Assembly (NCBI RefSeq): GCF_032854445.1
Contig: NC_088307.1
Coordinates: forward strand, 16,196,017 to 16,260,016
Reading direction: 5' to 3'
DNA length: 64,000 nt
Source: Liolophura sinensis
Lineage: Eukaryota > Mollusca > Polyplacophora > Chitonida > Chitonidae
Shown here: piece by piece, positions 37,830 to 48,774 of the stretch
Layout of the letters: each line of letters opens with the position of its first letter
Numbering within the stretch: position 1 is the stretch's first letter
Position numbers and translations under genes: made by a program
The notes under the pieces: generated by a model
What the model saw: only the letters and a program-made list of their open reading frames with translations
Databases searched by the model: none
Told to the model about the DNA's origin: nothing

Positions 37830-38516
37830 GATTACACATCAAAGCAAGATGCTGAATTTTGATCATTATGCACACTTAAACTTAAGGACAGGCAACTGTT
37901 CAGATGATCAGGAAGGTCTTAACCTTAGCATCTGCTTCTCTCCTTGTCTCCCCTTTCGGTGAATGCATCAAGGGGAACAACTCTTGTGAGCAAAAGACCA
38001 GAGTCTTCATGGAACACCCGACTGCACAATTAGCCTAACCTGGCATACCTGATACCAAAGCTGCCCTGCAGCCAATACACCATAAGAACAAGGTCCATAA
38101 ATCATGCTTGCTCAAAACCAGAAAATGTCACACAAAATAATCTACAATACAACATAATTTGAATGATGGCTTTTAAGGTCATCAGGCAAACTAATGTGAG
38201 GTTAACAATCTCTTCACACCTATGATCCCTCATAAATTTCTCTCACTCCTCAAAGAGTAACGAAGAAGGCTTAATCAGGATATGCTAACACTTCATCAAT
38301 CTTACAAGGGATAATTGTCATTCATGGTTTCTTCAATCGCCATAATGATACATCTATAATTCCAACATTTTTCTATATTTCATCAAAATCTCTAGGTTAA
38401 CTCTTCCCCTGACAGTTGTAGACATTAAATGATGATAATAAACTTAGAGAGTGTTGTGAAGAATTCCACGAAAGCTTCTTCGGCCTTAATAATAACAAGG
38501 CAATAACATGCCCTAC
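37830..38516. other. Non-coding spacer
   Basis: No repeat, no SINE, and no open frame I would support. Confidence 0.5.
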
Positions 38517-38526
38517 AATGAAAGAG

Positions 38527-38749
38527 TATGTGCTAGAGCAGCGTAATGACCCAGGAGTCTCTCACCAATGCGGTCGCTGTGAGTTCAAGTCCAGCTCATG
38601 CTGGCTTCCTCTCCGACTGTAAGTGGGAAGGTCTGCCAACAACCTGCGGATGGTCCTGGGTTTCCACCCACCATAATGCTGACCGCCGTCGTATAAGTGA
38701 AATATTCTTGAGTACGGCGTAAAACACCAATCAAATAAATAAATACCTA
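38527..38749 (+). mobile_element. Family-1 SINE, slightly 5'-truncated, with 10-bp target-site duplication
   Basis: aatgaaagag lies at 38517-38526 and 38750-38759. The head starts after the A box (agcgtaatgacccaggag) and keeps the B box gagttcaagtcc. The central domain lacks the cccgggctctgcccgg hairpin block (ggtcctgggtttccaccc). Confidence 0.95.
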
Positions 38750-38759
38750 AATGAAAGAG

Positions 38760-39362
38760 CAACCTCAGTGATTAGGGTTACTTAATGCTCTTCAGTCTGC
38801 CAGGTTATTTTGTTATTGTGCTGTACATGTATGTTTTTTCTTTAGTGCAACAAAATGTACTGGCACTGAAAATTAAAGCAAAAAAATAACCTCAGCCACA
38901 AAAATTGGTCAATGAGACTCTTGAGTTATCCAGTTGTTCAAAAATACTTGATCTGCAGACAGATATTTTGCCTCTTCTGGTGATGATCGGTCCGTTTCAT
39001 TCTTATTGTACAACCACGCACGTGGCTTTTCAATGAAAAAATTGCGGGCGCATTGCGTGCAAGCTGCGGACACACTGCACGCCAAGTGTTCAGTTTACTT
39101 TATGGTTTTAGTGTAGCGGTAAAAAATGAAATGGTGAAGATATGAATTATTCGATTTACCAATTAAGTGTATCTTGAAGGGCAGTCAGTCTAAGATCATA
39201 GTGAAAATTGCTGAATAACACTTATTGGAATTCTGACGCAATTTCTTACAGCCACGTTGTATTCAAAAGCAGAGCACTGAAGAACACTCGCCATCGTCTG
39301 ATTGTTGTCGGCAAATTCAAGAATTTTTCACCAACACGATAGCGATCAGTTTTATGTATTGA
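38760..39362. other. Non-coding spacer
   Basis: Includes a small GC- and CpG-rich patch at 39030-39085 (attgcgggcgcattgcgtgc). No open frame is supported. Confidence 0.5.
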
Positions 39363-39660
39363 TAAAATCAGAGTGCCTGGGGTAAACTGGCTGGTAATTA
39401 ACTTCCTCACATATGGCATACATGTACAGATATGCCCATCATACTGGTGGAAGACAAGTGGTCTTCAACAAATGGTAGACTTTGCCAAATGCCACATGAC
39501 CATTGTCAAGCGTTTATCGTCACAAATTCCCCCACAAGCAGAGAGAGAGAGAGAGAGTGGAGGAATCCACCAACTGCTAGTCCAAGACTGATTTTTGAAC
39601 CCACACCCCTCTTGTGTCTAACAAATGTAATCCCCTGTTAAGCTACATGTGAGGAGCACT
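39363..39660 (-). mobile_element. Family-2 SINE, near full length
   Basis: On the minus strand a tRNA-like head at the right end has an A-box-like segment (tagcttaacaggggattac) and a B-box-like segment (gggttcaaaaatc). The body then follows to the left, through the complement of catactggtggaagacaagt and ggtcttcaaca, to the complement of cagagtgcctggggtaaac. A (GA)n run sits inside at 39540-39557. No target-site duplication was found and the element is diverged. Confidence 0.65.
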
Positions 39661-41283
39661 TTCTCTGGTTTGCCATGCAGCCAAATGGAGGTGAAACAGT
39701 GATATAACCACATCAACAGTTACAAGCAGTCATTTCTCGGCAATTGGGAGAACTGGATTTTTTCTGTGGCAAACATATATATCTATAAAATTTTCTAGCA
39801 GGGTTTGAAATTAAGGAAGCATTGGCTACACATGTGGCTCAACCTGTAATAACCAATGCACCTGAACAGTTTACCTGTGCAGCCAGTTTCTATATTTTTT
39901 CTACTTCGACCCGTCTTGACTAAATTCTGTTCGAGGGACATTCAGGTGCTGGTTCACAGATTAAATTAACACAGCATTCAGGCATTATGAAAGAAGAGTA
40001 GAAATATAAGTGCGTAGTAATGAGATCAATATTTCTATGTCTGCCACTTCACCAAATGTCAGTCGTTACAACACCAATAATGTCCTATTCTTCAAATTGC
40101 ATGCATGATCAGTCTAGACATTCAATATAGTGGCAAACCTCGTGACAATTAATGACACTTTCCACAGTCTCTCCCTGGATTTATAGATATCTGCTTTGAT
40201 CACTAGTCAAATGTCAATCATGCACATGTATGAGTATGTGCTTTATAATAGGGCCAGTATCATTAACACTCCATGTCCCATAAGAAAAGCCATCTGATCC
40301 ACTTCATCCATAGATTACAGGGCCCATACCCATGTCTTTGTGATTCACTGCCAGGATGACAACTAAAATACAGGTATGGGTAATTATGCCAGGTAAAATC
40401 ATTACCTATAGCATTTCTTGATTTGATCTTGGCCCCTCTTAGTCCTAGAAAGCCAGAATTCATTTTCTTCATCTCTCTGTCAAATCTACTGACCACTATT
40501 ATTGATCTTTAACCGTTTGTCTTGTATTAAGCTCCTACCAACCAAACTTAGAGATTCGCCTGATTGAGCTTAAGTCCATCAATAACAAGGCCATCCGGGA
40601 CAATGAAATTTTCTGTGATTTTCTCTGCAGTAAACTCTCGTGACATTTCACCTGCCCGCTTTACAGCCCCAGCTATACAAAGTGCAGCTGCACCTACTCA
40701 GTACATATAATTAACAATCAATCTCATCAGCTAAATTACAAGAACTCTTGCATAAGTTTATTCCCAGAAGAAAATAATTGACATTGTTTTCATACTGAAA
40801 GGTTTAGCTACAAGACCCATGATCTTGGCACTTGATCATTCAGCCATCGAAGGAAGCAAATGACAAACTTTTCCCTTCTTTTTAATCCCTGGCTACTTAT
40901 CAGATATTTTGTGTTTTTCCGGATATATATCATACCCAAATAACAATATACCAAAAATAAAAACAATTTTTAAATTTTGGTTAAGTCCCTTGCTTCCTTA
41001 ATTTGCTCAAAGGATGGCATGTACATAGAAAAACATTAAGACACATACTAAGACTCAAGAAATCCTTTTTTTTTTGTGGGAAACCTGACTCCATCACAAA
41101 AAATAGGGTAAATGGGAATGGAATTCCATTTTCAGTTGATCTGTTTTCCCAAAATGACAGCTCCATTTTTAACTAGGCTTTGAGATTTGTTTTCGGAATG
41201 TTTTATTGACCTTAGAGCAGTGTTGAGGTTTATACTGTATATCTTAATGGAAAAATAAAATTTGCAGCGCCGAAAGTAGTATT
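39661..41283. other. Non-coding stretch with a weak exon-like segment
   Basis: On the minus strand at about 40403-40496 an open frame contains GFLGLRGAKIKSRNAI and ends at a donor match, atag|gtaatg. No acceptor with a pyrimidine tract precedes it. The rest looks random. Confidence 0.4.
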
Positions 41284-41484
41284 TTAAGATCTGGGTAAAG
41301 TATTAACAGTAAAATGTACTTCACTAGTGACAGGTTTTTTACTACCTGCATCTGCATGTACTGTAAACATCATCTGCTTCCTTAATTTTTCCATGAGAAC
41401 TTCTGATATAAGAACAACTGTTGCCGTTCCTTGATCCTCAACCTTGTTCTTAGGTGGCAATACCGAAGATGTACCGAAATACAT
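41284..41484 (-). CDS. Small ATG open frame of unknown nature
   Basis: A 66-codon minus-strand frame starts with a true ATG and ends in TAA. It has no cysteine, few aromatic residues and a balanced set of charged and aliphatic residues (for example VEDQGTATVVLISEV and MMFTVHADAGSKKPVTSEV), unlike most random frames in AT-rich DNA. No domain is recognised. There is no clear promoter or splice site, though dgcag|gtagta-type donor bases occur inside. It could be a small gene, a fragment of a retroposed coding sequence, or chance. Confidence 0.2.
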   Translation of the reverse strand: MYFGTSSVLPPKNKVEDQGTATVVLISEVLMEKLRKQMMFTVHADAGSKKPVTSEVHFTVNTLPRS

Positions 41485-42387
41485 TGACTACCCTCTTACT
41501 TCCTACAAGCTCCAGAAAATCTGGTTATCAGCTTGTACCAGGAAAAAAAACGCCTCCCTTTATTTTTACTGTGTTAAACCATGATAAATGTAAACATGGC
41601 AACTGCATTTCTGCGGTGTAGGAGCGTGCTAATTTTAGCTAATTTAATATTTCTTGGGAGCTACTGATGTGAGCTTTTCAAGCCAGAGCTTCCTGATTAC
41701 ATCACATTTGCCTGGTTCCACATGAAGTCATTTAATAGTGATAATGATAACACTCCAACGTACCAAACGTATATTAAGGTGTTAGTTACATAATTAATTA
41801 CAACTTTAACTTGAAAATTATGACTTCTATCCCTCTCAATTTGGAATACTTCAGGAAAACAAAGATCTACAACTAAGTTCTATGCACAACCAAATTGCGA
41901 AACTCTGATAATTCACAGAAATTGTGAAATTCCTGCAGGTTTAGCGAAGGCAATAATAATCAAAGCAGCACTGGTCACCATCACCTCTGAATCTACCGGT
42001 CACGGATGAACGCTTTCCTCCTGAGTCTTAATTCCCCTAGCTCTTAAGCTCCCATCCTTTCACGAATCTGGCATTTATTGGGGGATGTTGTTGCCCTGCC
42101 AGTAATATGATCACAAAATCTATAGCTGCGACAGACCTCATTCATTCTGGAAGACTCATGACCATCATGCTAATGCCCATTAATGTGACTTCAAATCCAG
42201 ATTCAGCTGTCATTTGTGTTTCCGCACTTGTGCCGATACAGCAGTAGATAAATAGCCGTGGGTATGATCAGTGTAGAAGGTCAACTGCAAGGCTGTCCCT
42301 GTGGCCATAAATGCAGTTATAGGATAACCTTGTAGTTGTCTCCAAGTGATACATGTACATGGAATTCTCATCCTCCATCATTAACAA
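41485..42387. other. Non-coding spacer
   Basis: AT-rich, with scattered TAATTA words (for example near 41790). No open frame or repeat is seen. Confidence 0.5.
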
Positions 42388-42577
42388 TTATTTATTTATT
42401 TCATTGGTGTTTAATGCCCTACTTAAGAATATTTTGCTTATACAATGGTGGCTAGCATTATGGTGGGTGGAGAAGCTCACAACCTTCAGGTGGGTGCTGG
42501 AAGACCTCCGCACAAAATACTGGAGGAACTAAGCCAGCACGAGCTGGATTAAAACTGAGAGCAACCACATTGGTGAA
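42388..42577 (-). mobile_element. Old family-1 SINE
   Basis: Tail complement ttatttatttatttcattgg, then taatgccctacttaagaata, gctagcattatggtgggtgg and, further right, gccagcacgagctgg and gcaaccacattggtga. The order matches a minus-strand copy that keeps part of the head but has lost the A box. Divergence and internal deletions show age. Confidence 0.85.
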
Positions 42578-43995
42578 ACTGATTCTTTGCACAAACTGAC
42601 AATTTAAATAGCAGATGGGAAATAATACAAGACTTTAGCTTTCAGATGTAGACTCATGTCTACATCTGTCATGTCTCTTTAGTGAAACCAAAACGTTAGA
42701 TAACATGCAGACCATTATGTTCTTGGAAGAACGGAATTGGTTTGTCCAAGACCAGGAGTACACAACTCAATTATTCCAAGATCAAGAGATACACTTAGAA
42801 TTCCCAGGATTCTACAAGTTCATGACTGGTTGGCGCATGTATTATCAGGGTTATAAATGGAATCGCAGACCGACCTGCCAAAAAAAAACCCCCAACAATT
42901 AAAATCACGGGTCAAGCATGAGATGCCAATGTATCGAAAACTGGAAGCCCTGCTTTTGAAAGTATGGCGGCATGATAAAGATACAATGAATTTATTATTG
43001 TTACAAGAGATAACTCTGAGCTGAAAGATATTTAACAACAAAATATCTTCCTTCGCTTGTGTACGCATGTGTGCTCGTAATGCTGCGTGGACTTCCATTT
43101 TCGTATCAACTAAAAGAGAAACTTGTGTCGACTTCTTGCGTGGATTCAAGATAAAAGGATCCTTTCAATAACTCGTACACATTTACATCTATTTCAGGCT
43201 AGTTATATGCAGAAAATCTGATAAAGTGTTGACCTTTCTCTCTTCAAAATCTGGATTGTATCTTACATCATGGGCGGAAAACATAGATACCGAAACTGTG
43301 AGACAGCCAGCTGTGCAGATGATAAACAATGACAATAACCACGAACCTTGATTGAAACCTTTACAGTTGATTTTCCTTGATCAATCGGATTTATACTTGC
43401 AGGAGAGATAATGAAGGTCCTATTCTCTTCTACTTTAGGGTGAATTTAAAGGCCAACTGGATTTGGGATGTCAATGATAAAACTTTGAGGCAGACAAATA
43501 TCAGAAATTGCTGAAAATAGCCCTCAACATTTAATACAATTGAACTACTAAATTGGCAGGCCAAGTTTAAAACTACAGATGATCTGCTAATTGGCCTGTT
43601 ATCTGATAGATTCAGGCACAGTACATTTTGAAGTTTATGGGATTGATTTAACAATAATTCTGGTTGGCTGTAGAGTTACAATGCGGGAGTCTGATTGAAA
43701 ATGGAGCAAAATTTTCATTTTTGAAGCTTATTTTAAATTTCATAAAATCCCGTTTTATGCATACATGTCCATGTGTTTTCCATCATATTGGAATATGACG
43801 TGGTCAATGAACACAGATACCAGACTCTCCCCACAACTGAGTTGTCTTGACAGCTATCACTGTTGACATGACCGCAGCAGGCTACTTGTTTTCCAATATG
43901 AACCTCAGGCCTTAGAAAAACTGTGGTTTAAAGCCATGTTTACACCTCCATAAAACAGATGAGAAGCTCTGTTGTCAGGCCAGGTCTTCTACCAT

Positions 43996-44064
43996 GAATT
44001 AAGAATTATAATTAAGAATTATAATTAATAATTAATTAATTATGAATTAATTATAATTAAGAAG
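43996..44064. repeat. AT-only palindromic cluster (attaattaa/ttaattat)
   Basis: Tandem and inverted copies of aattataattaa and attaattaattatgaattaa make a stretch of about 68 bp, almost all A and T, with nested self-complementary arms. It could extrude as a cruciform or serve as a run of TAATTA sites. Confidence 0.85.
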
Positions 44065-45195
44065 TAAAACCCAAGCATTCCATGTATCATTGGAGTCAGT
44101 GGATCCATTCTTGGGCCATAAAGTTTGAAGTAACTTTTGAATAAATAAATAAATGCATAAAACGCATAAATAAATAAAAACTTTCAGATGCTTTCTTTTA
44201 CACGTACAAAATCAAAGTAAGTATTCAAATACCGTTGATTATTAACTTAAAAGTATGTCAATAGTATCCCTTCAGATCTTTTCATTTTATTGCACCTTCC
44301 TCATAAATATTGTTACAATAAAAGTACACACTGATTTTCCAAATTTAAAAAAAAAAAACATTGATGTATGCACAACATCTGTCCTCTTGAAACCCCATTA
44401 ATATCAGAAGGTAGAAATCAGTCACACAGTTCAAAGGCTTTATAATTACAATTCACATCCCTGCCTTGAACTGCAAATGGCAGTAACATCAGCAACAATG
44501 TTTACAAATCATTAACCCAACTCTCTAATCTAGGCAATTTTGGAAAAAGTCCTTCATCTGTTGAGAAGGGAAATCAATACAGATAGCATGCCAAGCATTT
44601 TTCATGTGTCACGACAATGATGGATCGAGACAAACTTGATGGCCAACAACTGGACCATGGTTCTGTTGCTAGGATACAAAATAAACATTGTGTCCTATCC
44701 ACACTAAAGAGCTCTTCATGATACAGGTCAATCAGAGAACGGATAGTTAATTTGGTCAAATATTAGGTCAGCCTTCATACCTGAGTATTGATTGCTCCTT
44801 CTGAATAAAATGAATCAAGAATGTTACAGGGCATTGTGTTGTGTTTACAATTACCATGCTTCGTCCCATTGTCATGATTCAATGTACATGTGCATACAGG
44901 GAGTATGGCAGTGCCAGCATACAGGATGTTATGCAGTACTTGTACATACTGTAACCAAAATTGTTCAATACCTTTTGTCTGCAGGTCTTGATTAATACAG
45001 AATCGAATATCACTAAATCCTACATCGTGTGGATACAAATAAGTCATTTGAGGAAAAGAAGGATTTCATGGTTTTTCATTCCTTTGTTTCATCAAGAAAT
45101 ACACATACATACATGTGCATATATATAGCTTAAGTATCTACACTAAAATGAATCTCCCAGGTATGTATATGTACTTATATAATATCCAACATAAC

Positions 45196-45197
<2 letters not shown>

Positions 45198-45229
<32 letters not shown>

Positions 45230-45230
45230 T
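45198..45230. repeat. (AAT)n microsatellite, about 11 repeats
   Basis: An uninterrupted trinucleotide run, likely polymorphic in length. Confidence 0.95.
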
Positions 45231-45941
45231 CTTCATTTTCAGAGGGTAACTCACTCAGTTAATATGACAGTGTTGATCTTCCCTGAGGCCCTCCATTCAC
45301 TGACACAACCACTCGACAGTCACACGGGTTATTAAAAAAAATAATAATAAAAACAATAAAATAAAATATAAAAAAAATATATATATAAAAAATTACACAA
45401 AGCATTAATCTGTTCAAAGTTAACATATATACATATAGAGAAGGCTTTGCTTTGTGTTTGGCACTTTTCTGCCACTTTTGGCTTAAACTACCCTATTTCT
45501 TTTTGGGACACCTAATCTGCTCATTTTTTCCAATATATATGTAATTCTAGCAGGAATATTGAGTTTTTTTCCCCTCACATGGTTAGACCATCTAATAAAC
45601 AACATACTCATATCTTTACCTTTCCAAAAGGTTGGTAAAGACACGTAATATTCCACTTTCAACATTACTAACATCTCTCCCAAATTCTAGAAGAATTAGG
45701 GTCATTTTCCTGGAATACCTGGCCTTACACAGTCCTAGAAGATCAGAACTTGTTGCATAGTAAATTTTTATCAGCATAGCTGGAACAGAGCATGAGATTT
45801 GAACTGTACTTGTTACTGTAATGAGTAGGAACTAAATCAAACAACTTATAGAAAAGGTGCTCCTATAATACATGTAGCATACAAAGCACAGAAATACACA
45901 GCTCGGCAATATTATTTATACATGTTAGTGTGAAATCAGGA

Positions 45942-46118
45942 AATGAGGCAGTGTCCATGTGAAACCCACAATCATCCACTGACAAATCCTTCCATGTGCA
46001 ACAAGAGAAGAAGTCAGCATGGGCTGGACTTGAACTCATGACCATGGCATGGGACAGAGGCTCTTGAGTCTGATTCTGCTGCAAAAGTCGGCTAATCACT
46101 AGGTCACGAAAGCCCCAA
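45942..46118 (-). mobile_element. Diverged family-1-type SINE with a different head
   Basis: On the minus strand the head reads tgacctagtgattagccg (A-box-like) and later gagttcaagtcc (perfect B-box match). Then come cagcccatgctgacttc and a shortened body ending in ggattgtgggtttcac on the complement. The body matches family 1, but the 5' end differs from ggcctccgtggctcag. It is either a sub-family or a heavily mutated copy. No tail is found. Confidence 0.7.
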
Positions 46119-47790
46119 TTAAGAACTTACACAGTGAACATCGAAGACAGCAATTTGAAAATCCTGTTTTACCCCTCTTTTAGCATGAAAATATTTGTGC
46201 CACTGAATGGTACTGAGAAGCAAAGCGTGCTGAAGTGCACATCAATATAGCCATGCAGGCATTTACCACTATCATTAGCAGGAAAAGCCCAATATTGATG
46301 GCAAATGAACAATGAACAGATGTGCTTAACGATCAGTGCAAAGACACCACATCCATCACTGAGTTAACTTGACCTCGTACAGGAAACGTCCACCTGTGAA
46401 TTCGCAAAGCAGGTGCCGGAGACAAGGCGTCCTTGTCAGCTGATCACCTGATGCCTTTACAGCATGAGATCTGATCTGCCTGTCATTGTCTTAACACTCG
46501 GTCATTAATCAATACGACTGATTTAAGTTTTCACTAACAAGCATCCACTGTATATAAACATGAGAGATAACCTGTATGGTTATCAAGGCTCCAATTAAAT
46601 GTTTCGGATAACGATGATCATACTTTAGTACACTTGTTGTTAGATAACATTTTCAGCAGAGTTTCCTTAAATATTTACATGTACATCAGCAGAAATTTAA
46701 CAATGTTCTGAAACACCGTGGAGTTTGACTGCGTCAGCAATTGTACTGTACACTGCGCTGTGTGAATGTGGGGCTTAGCAGCGTGGCTACATAATGACGG
46801 TGATGAAAACGAACAAACAAAGTGTTTGCTCTAACTTAATGTACATTCTTGGACAAGGAACTTTCAACTGTTAAGTGCCTTCCACAAAATTGAAAATGAC
46901 ATGTACAGTACATCTTGGTAGTTGACATAAATGAGACATTCTTGCATGTACATGCACAACCCCATAGTATGATATAGCAGTTCACAATGCAGGATTGCAA
47001 CAAATATTTCAAAACAAATACTCAGAGCTCGTTAGGATCAAATCTATCACTAATGAACACAGAGCTTCTACTGTATACTACTGAATGACAAACTTCAAAA
47101 ATCATTATTGCACCACTGACAACATAGCTCAAACATTTCATCAGGCTGGTAAAATTCTTGACATTTTGATGACAATTCCTGACTGGGACGATTGAGGACT
47201 ATTCAAACTTCTTTATTACCAAGGCAACCAAGGCAAGCAAGGCTTACAATACCATAAACCACACTGGAGCCCATTATATAGGTTAATGGTCTGGTAGCTA
47301 GCCAGGTGATGACAGGCAACGCAAGATAGCTAAAGTTCTATGAAACTATAGTTGCAGGAATTGGTTTGAACTCACTGGGTGAATTATTCACCAAGTACCA
47401 CCTTTGTTAACATATACACATGCACCACAAAGTGCTAGAGAGATTCAGTCATCCTGTTCTTCAGAGAATTCATGTATTGTTTATTGCATTGTTAACACTT
47501 TGTTATGTGACACTTTGTAAGTATCATGTAAATACTCAACACAAATTAGACAAATTCAAAAGGGTAACCTGCAAAAGCAGCGACAAACCCATAAAACTCC
47601 AACACCACTAATGTGCTCTTCCTACCACGTGCACCGTAAGAATTTAACAATTACAAGAAAACAAGTTGAAGCAGACTATGGAGAAAATGATTATATACAA
47701 GTTTTATGACCTATGTTTATAGATTGGCCAGGTTTACCCCTTTAAAAATAGAACAGTTTAAGGCCCTATAGCTTTAACATGTCCAATAGA
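46119..47790. other. Non-coding stretch with one candidate regulatory cluster
   Basis: Apart from the E-box cluster at 46391-46514, it is AT-rich without repeats or supported frames. Confidence 0.45.
46391..46514. promoter_or_regulatory. Candidate enhancer: E-box cluster beside a homeodomain-type site
   Basis: Four E-boxes occur in 60 bp: CACCTG at 46391, CAGGTG at 46410, CAGCTG at 46437 and CACCTG at 46445. The palindromes tcagctga and tgatca overlap the third and fourth. attaatcaat follows at 46504. Three of the four are the CAGGTG core bound by Snail/ZEB and E-proteins (established). Enhancer function is inference from density alone. Confidence 0.3.
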
Positions 47791-48136
47791 GTGAGTAAGT
47801 GCTTGGGGTTTAACGTTGTATTTAACAATTTTTCAGTCGAAGGAATCCTTAGGGTGCATGTAATGTGCCTCCTTGTTGCAGGACGGATTTTCCACCGCTC
47901 TTTTATCTAGTGCTGCTTCACTGAGACGCCTTACCGAAGGCAAGTAAGGCGCCCTGCCCGAGCCATTATACTGATACGGGTCAACCAGTCGTTGCACTCT
48001 TCCCTTCATGCTGAACGCCAATCGAGGAAGTTACAACTTCCTCTTTTAAGGTCTTAGGTGTGACCCGACCCAGGATTGAAACTGGATCTACCCCTCTTGA
48101 GGCGGACGCTCTACCAACTGTGCTATTGGGGCCGGT
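47791..48136 (-). mobile_element. Full-length tRNA-derived SINE of a second, unrelated family
   Basis: On the minus strand the head is a clear tRNA-like sequence: ggccccaatagcacagttgg (A box) followed by tagagcgtccgcc, then agtttcaatcctgggtcg (B-box match GTTTCAATCC). Below it lie gaggaagttgtaacttcctc, a 20-base perfect palindrome, and a body ending in cgttaaaccccaagcactta. Length is about 345 bp. It resembles tRNA-headed SINEs reported in bivalves and gastropods, but I cannot assign a name. No (AAAT)n tail and no clear target-site duplication were found. Confidence 0.85.
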
Positions 48137-48451
48137 CAGAGATTTCAATATGGCTTCATATATACATGTAAAGGATGTAATGCCAACTCATTTGGTCAAA
48201 ATTTGCAGCTTTTGCAGGCATATTCATTTCTTCACAAGTTTTAGTTGATATACAGAGACATATGCAATGTATGAAATGTTCAGCTCAACCAAAAGGCAAA
48301 ATGAAATAACTGGTGAAGCTTTAAATTTTATACATGACGTGTTTCTTTGCAAGCATAAGATGAGCAATAAGTTTACATCGCTAAGAAATCATCTGGTAAA
48401 CTAATTCATATCCTTGTCCCTCTCCAATGCAAATTGGATCCTATTATTGAC
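48137..48451. other. Non-coding spacer between SINEs
   Basis: AT-rich, with nothing recognisable. Confidence 0.5.
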
Positions 48452-48561
48452 TTATCTGATTGGTATTTTACACCGTACTCAAGAATATTTCACTCAAACG
48501 ACGATGACCAGCATTATGGCGGGAGGAAACCTCGGGGCACACCCACGACCATCTGCAGGTT
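48452..48561 (-). mobile_element. Family-1 SINE fragment
   Basis: ttatctgattggtattttac, then ccgtactcaagaatatttca, and cagcattatggcgggaggaa through ccatctgcaggtt. Only the 3' half is present. The flanks ggatcctatt and ggatctatct may be a decayed target-site duplication. Confidence 0.9.
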
Positions 48562-48705
48562 CTGGATCTATCTTGGATTAGCCACTGTCCTCTTGCAGTA
48601 AATGAATTCTATGTTCAATCGTGACTTGACGCTAAAAGTTTACATCATTAAGAAATTAAGTAACTTAATTTATATCCCCGGAAAGGTTCCACATCACAGA
48701 TACAT

Positions 48706-48774
48706 CCCCCACCATAATGCTGTTCGCCATTGTATAGGTGAAATATTCTTGAGTATGGCGTAAAACACCAATGA
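48706..48774 (+). mobile_element. Family-1 SINE remnant
   Basis: cccaccataatgctgttcgc to gagtatggcgtaaaacacca, without an (AAAT)n tail. It faces away from the minus-strand fragment at 48452, giving a second small inverted pair. Confidence 0.85.

Larger units (their letters stand above)
42578..45941. other. Non-coding stretch with AT-rich simple repeats
   Basis: Two open frames, 42705-42902 (plus, true ATG) and 42820-43149 (minus), overlap each other, so at most one could be real, and neither shows a known motif. Simple repeats at 43996-44064 and 45198-45230 are listed separately. At 45336-45395 there is a further A/T-only tract. Confidence 0.4.
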
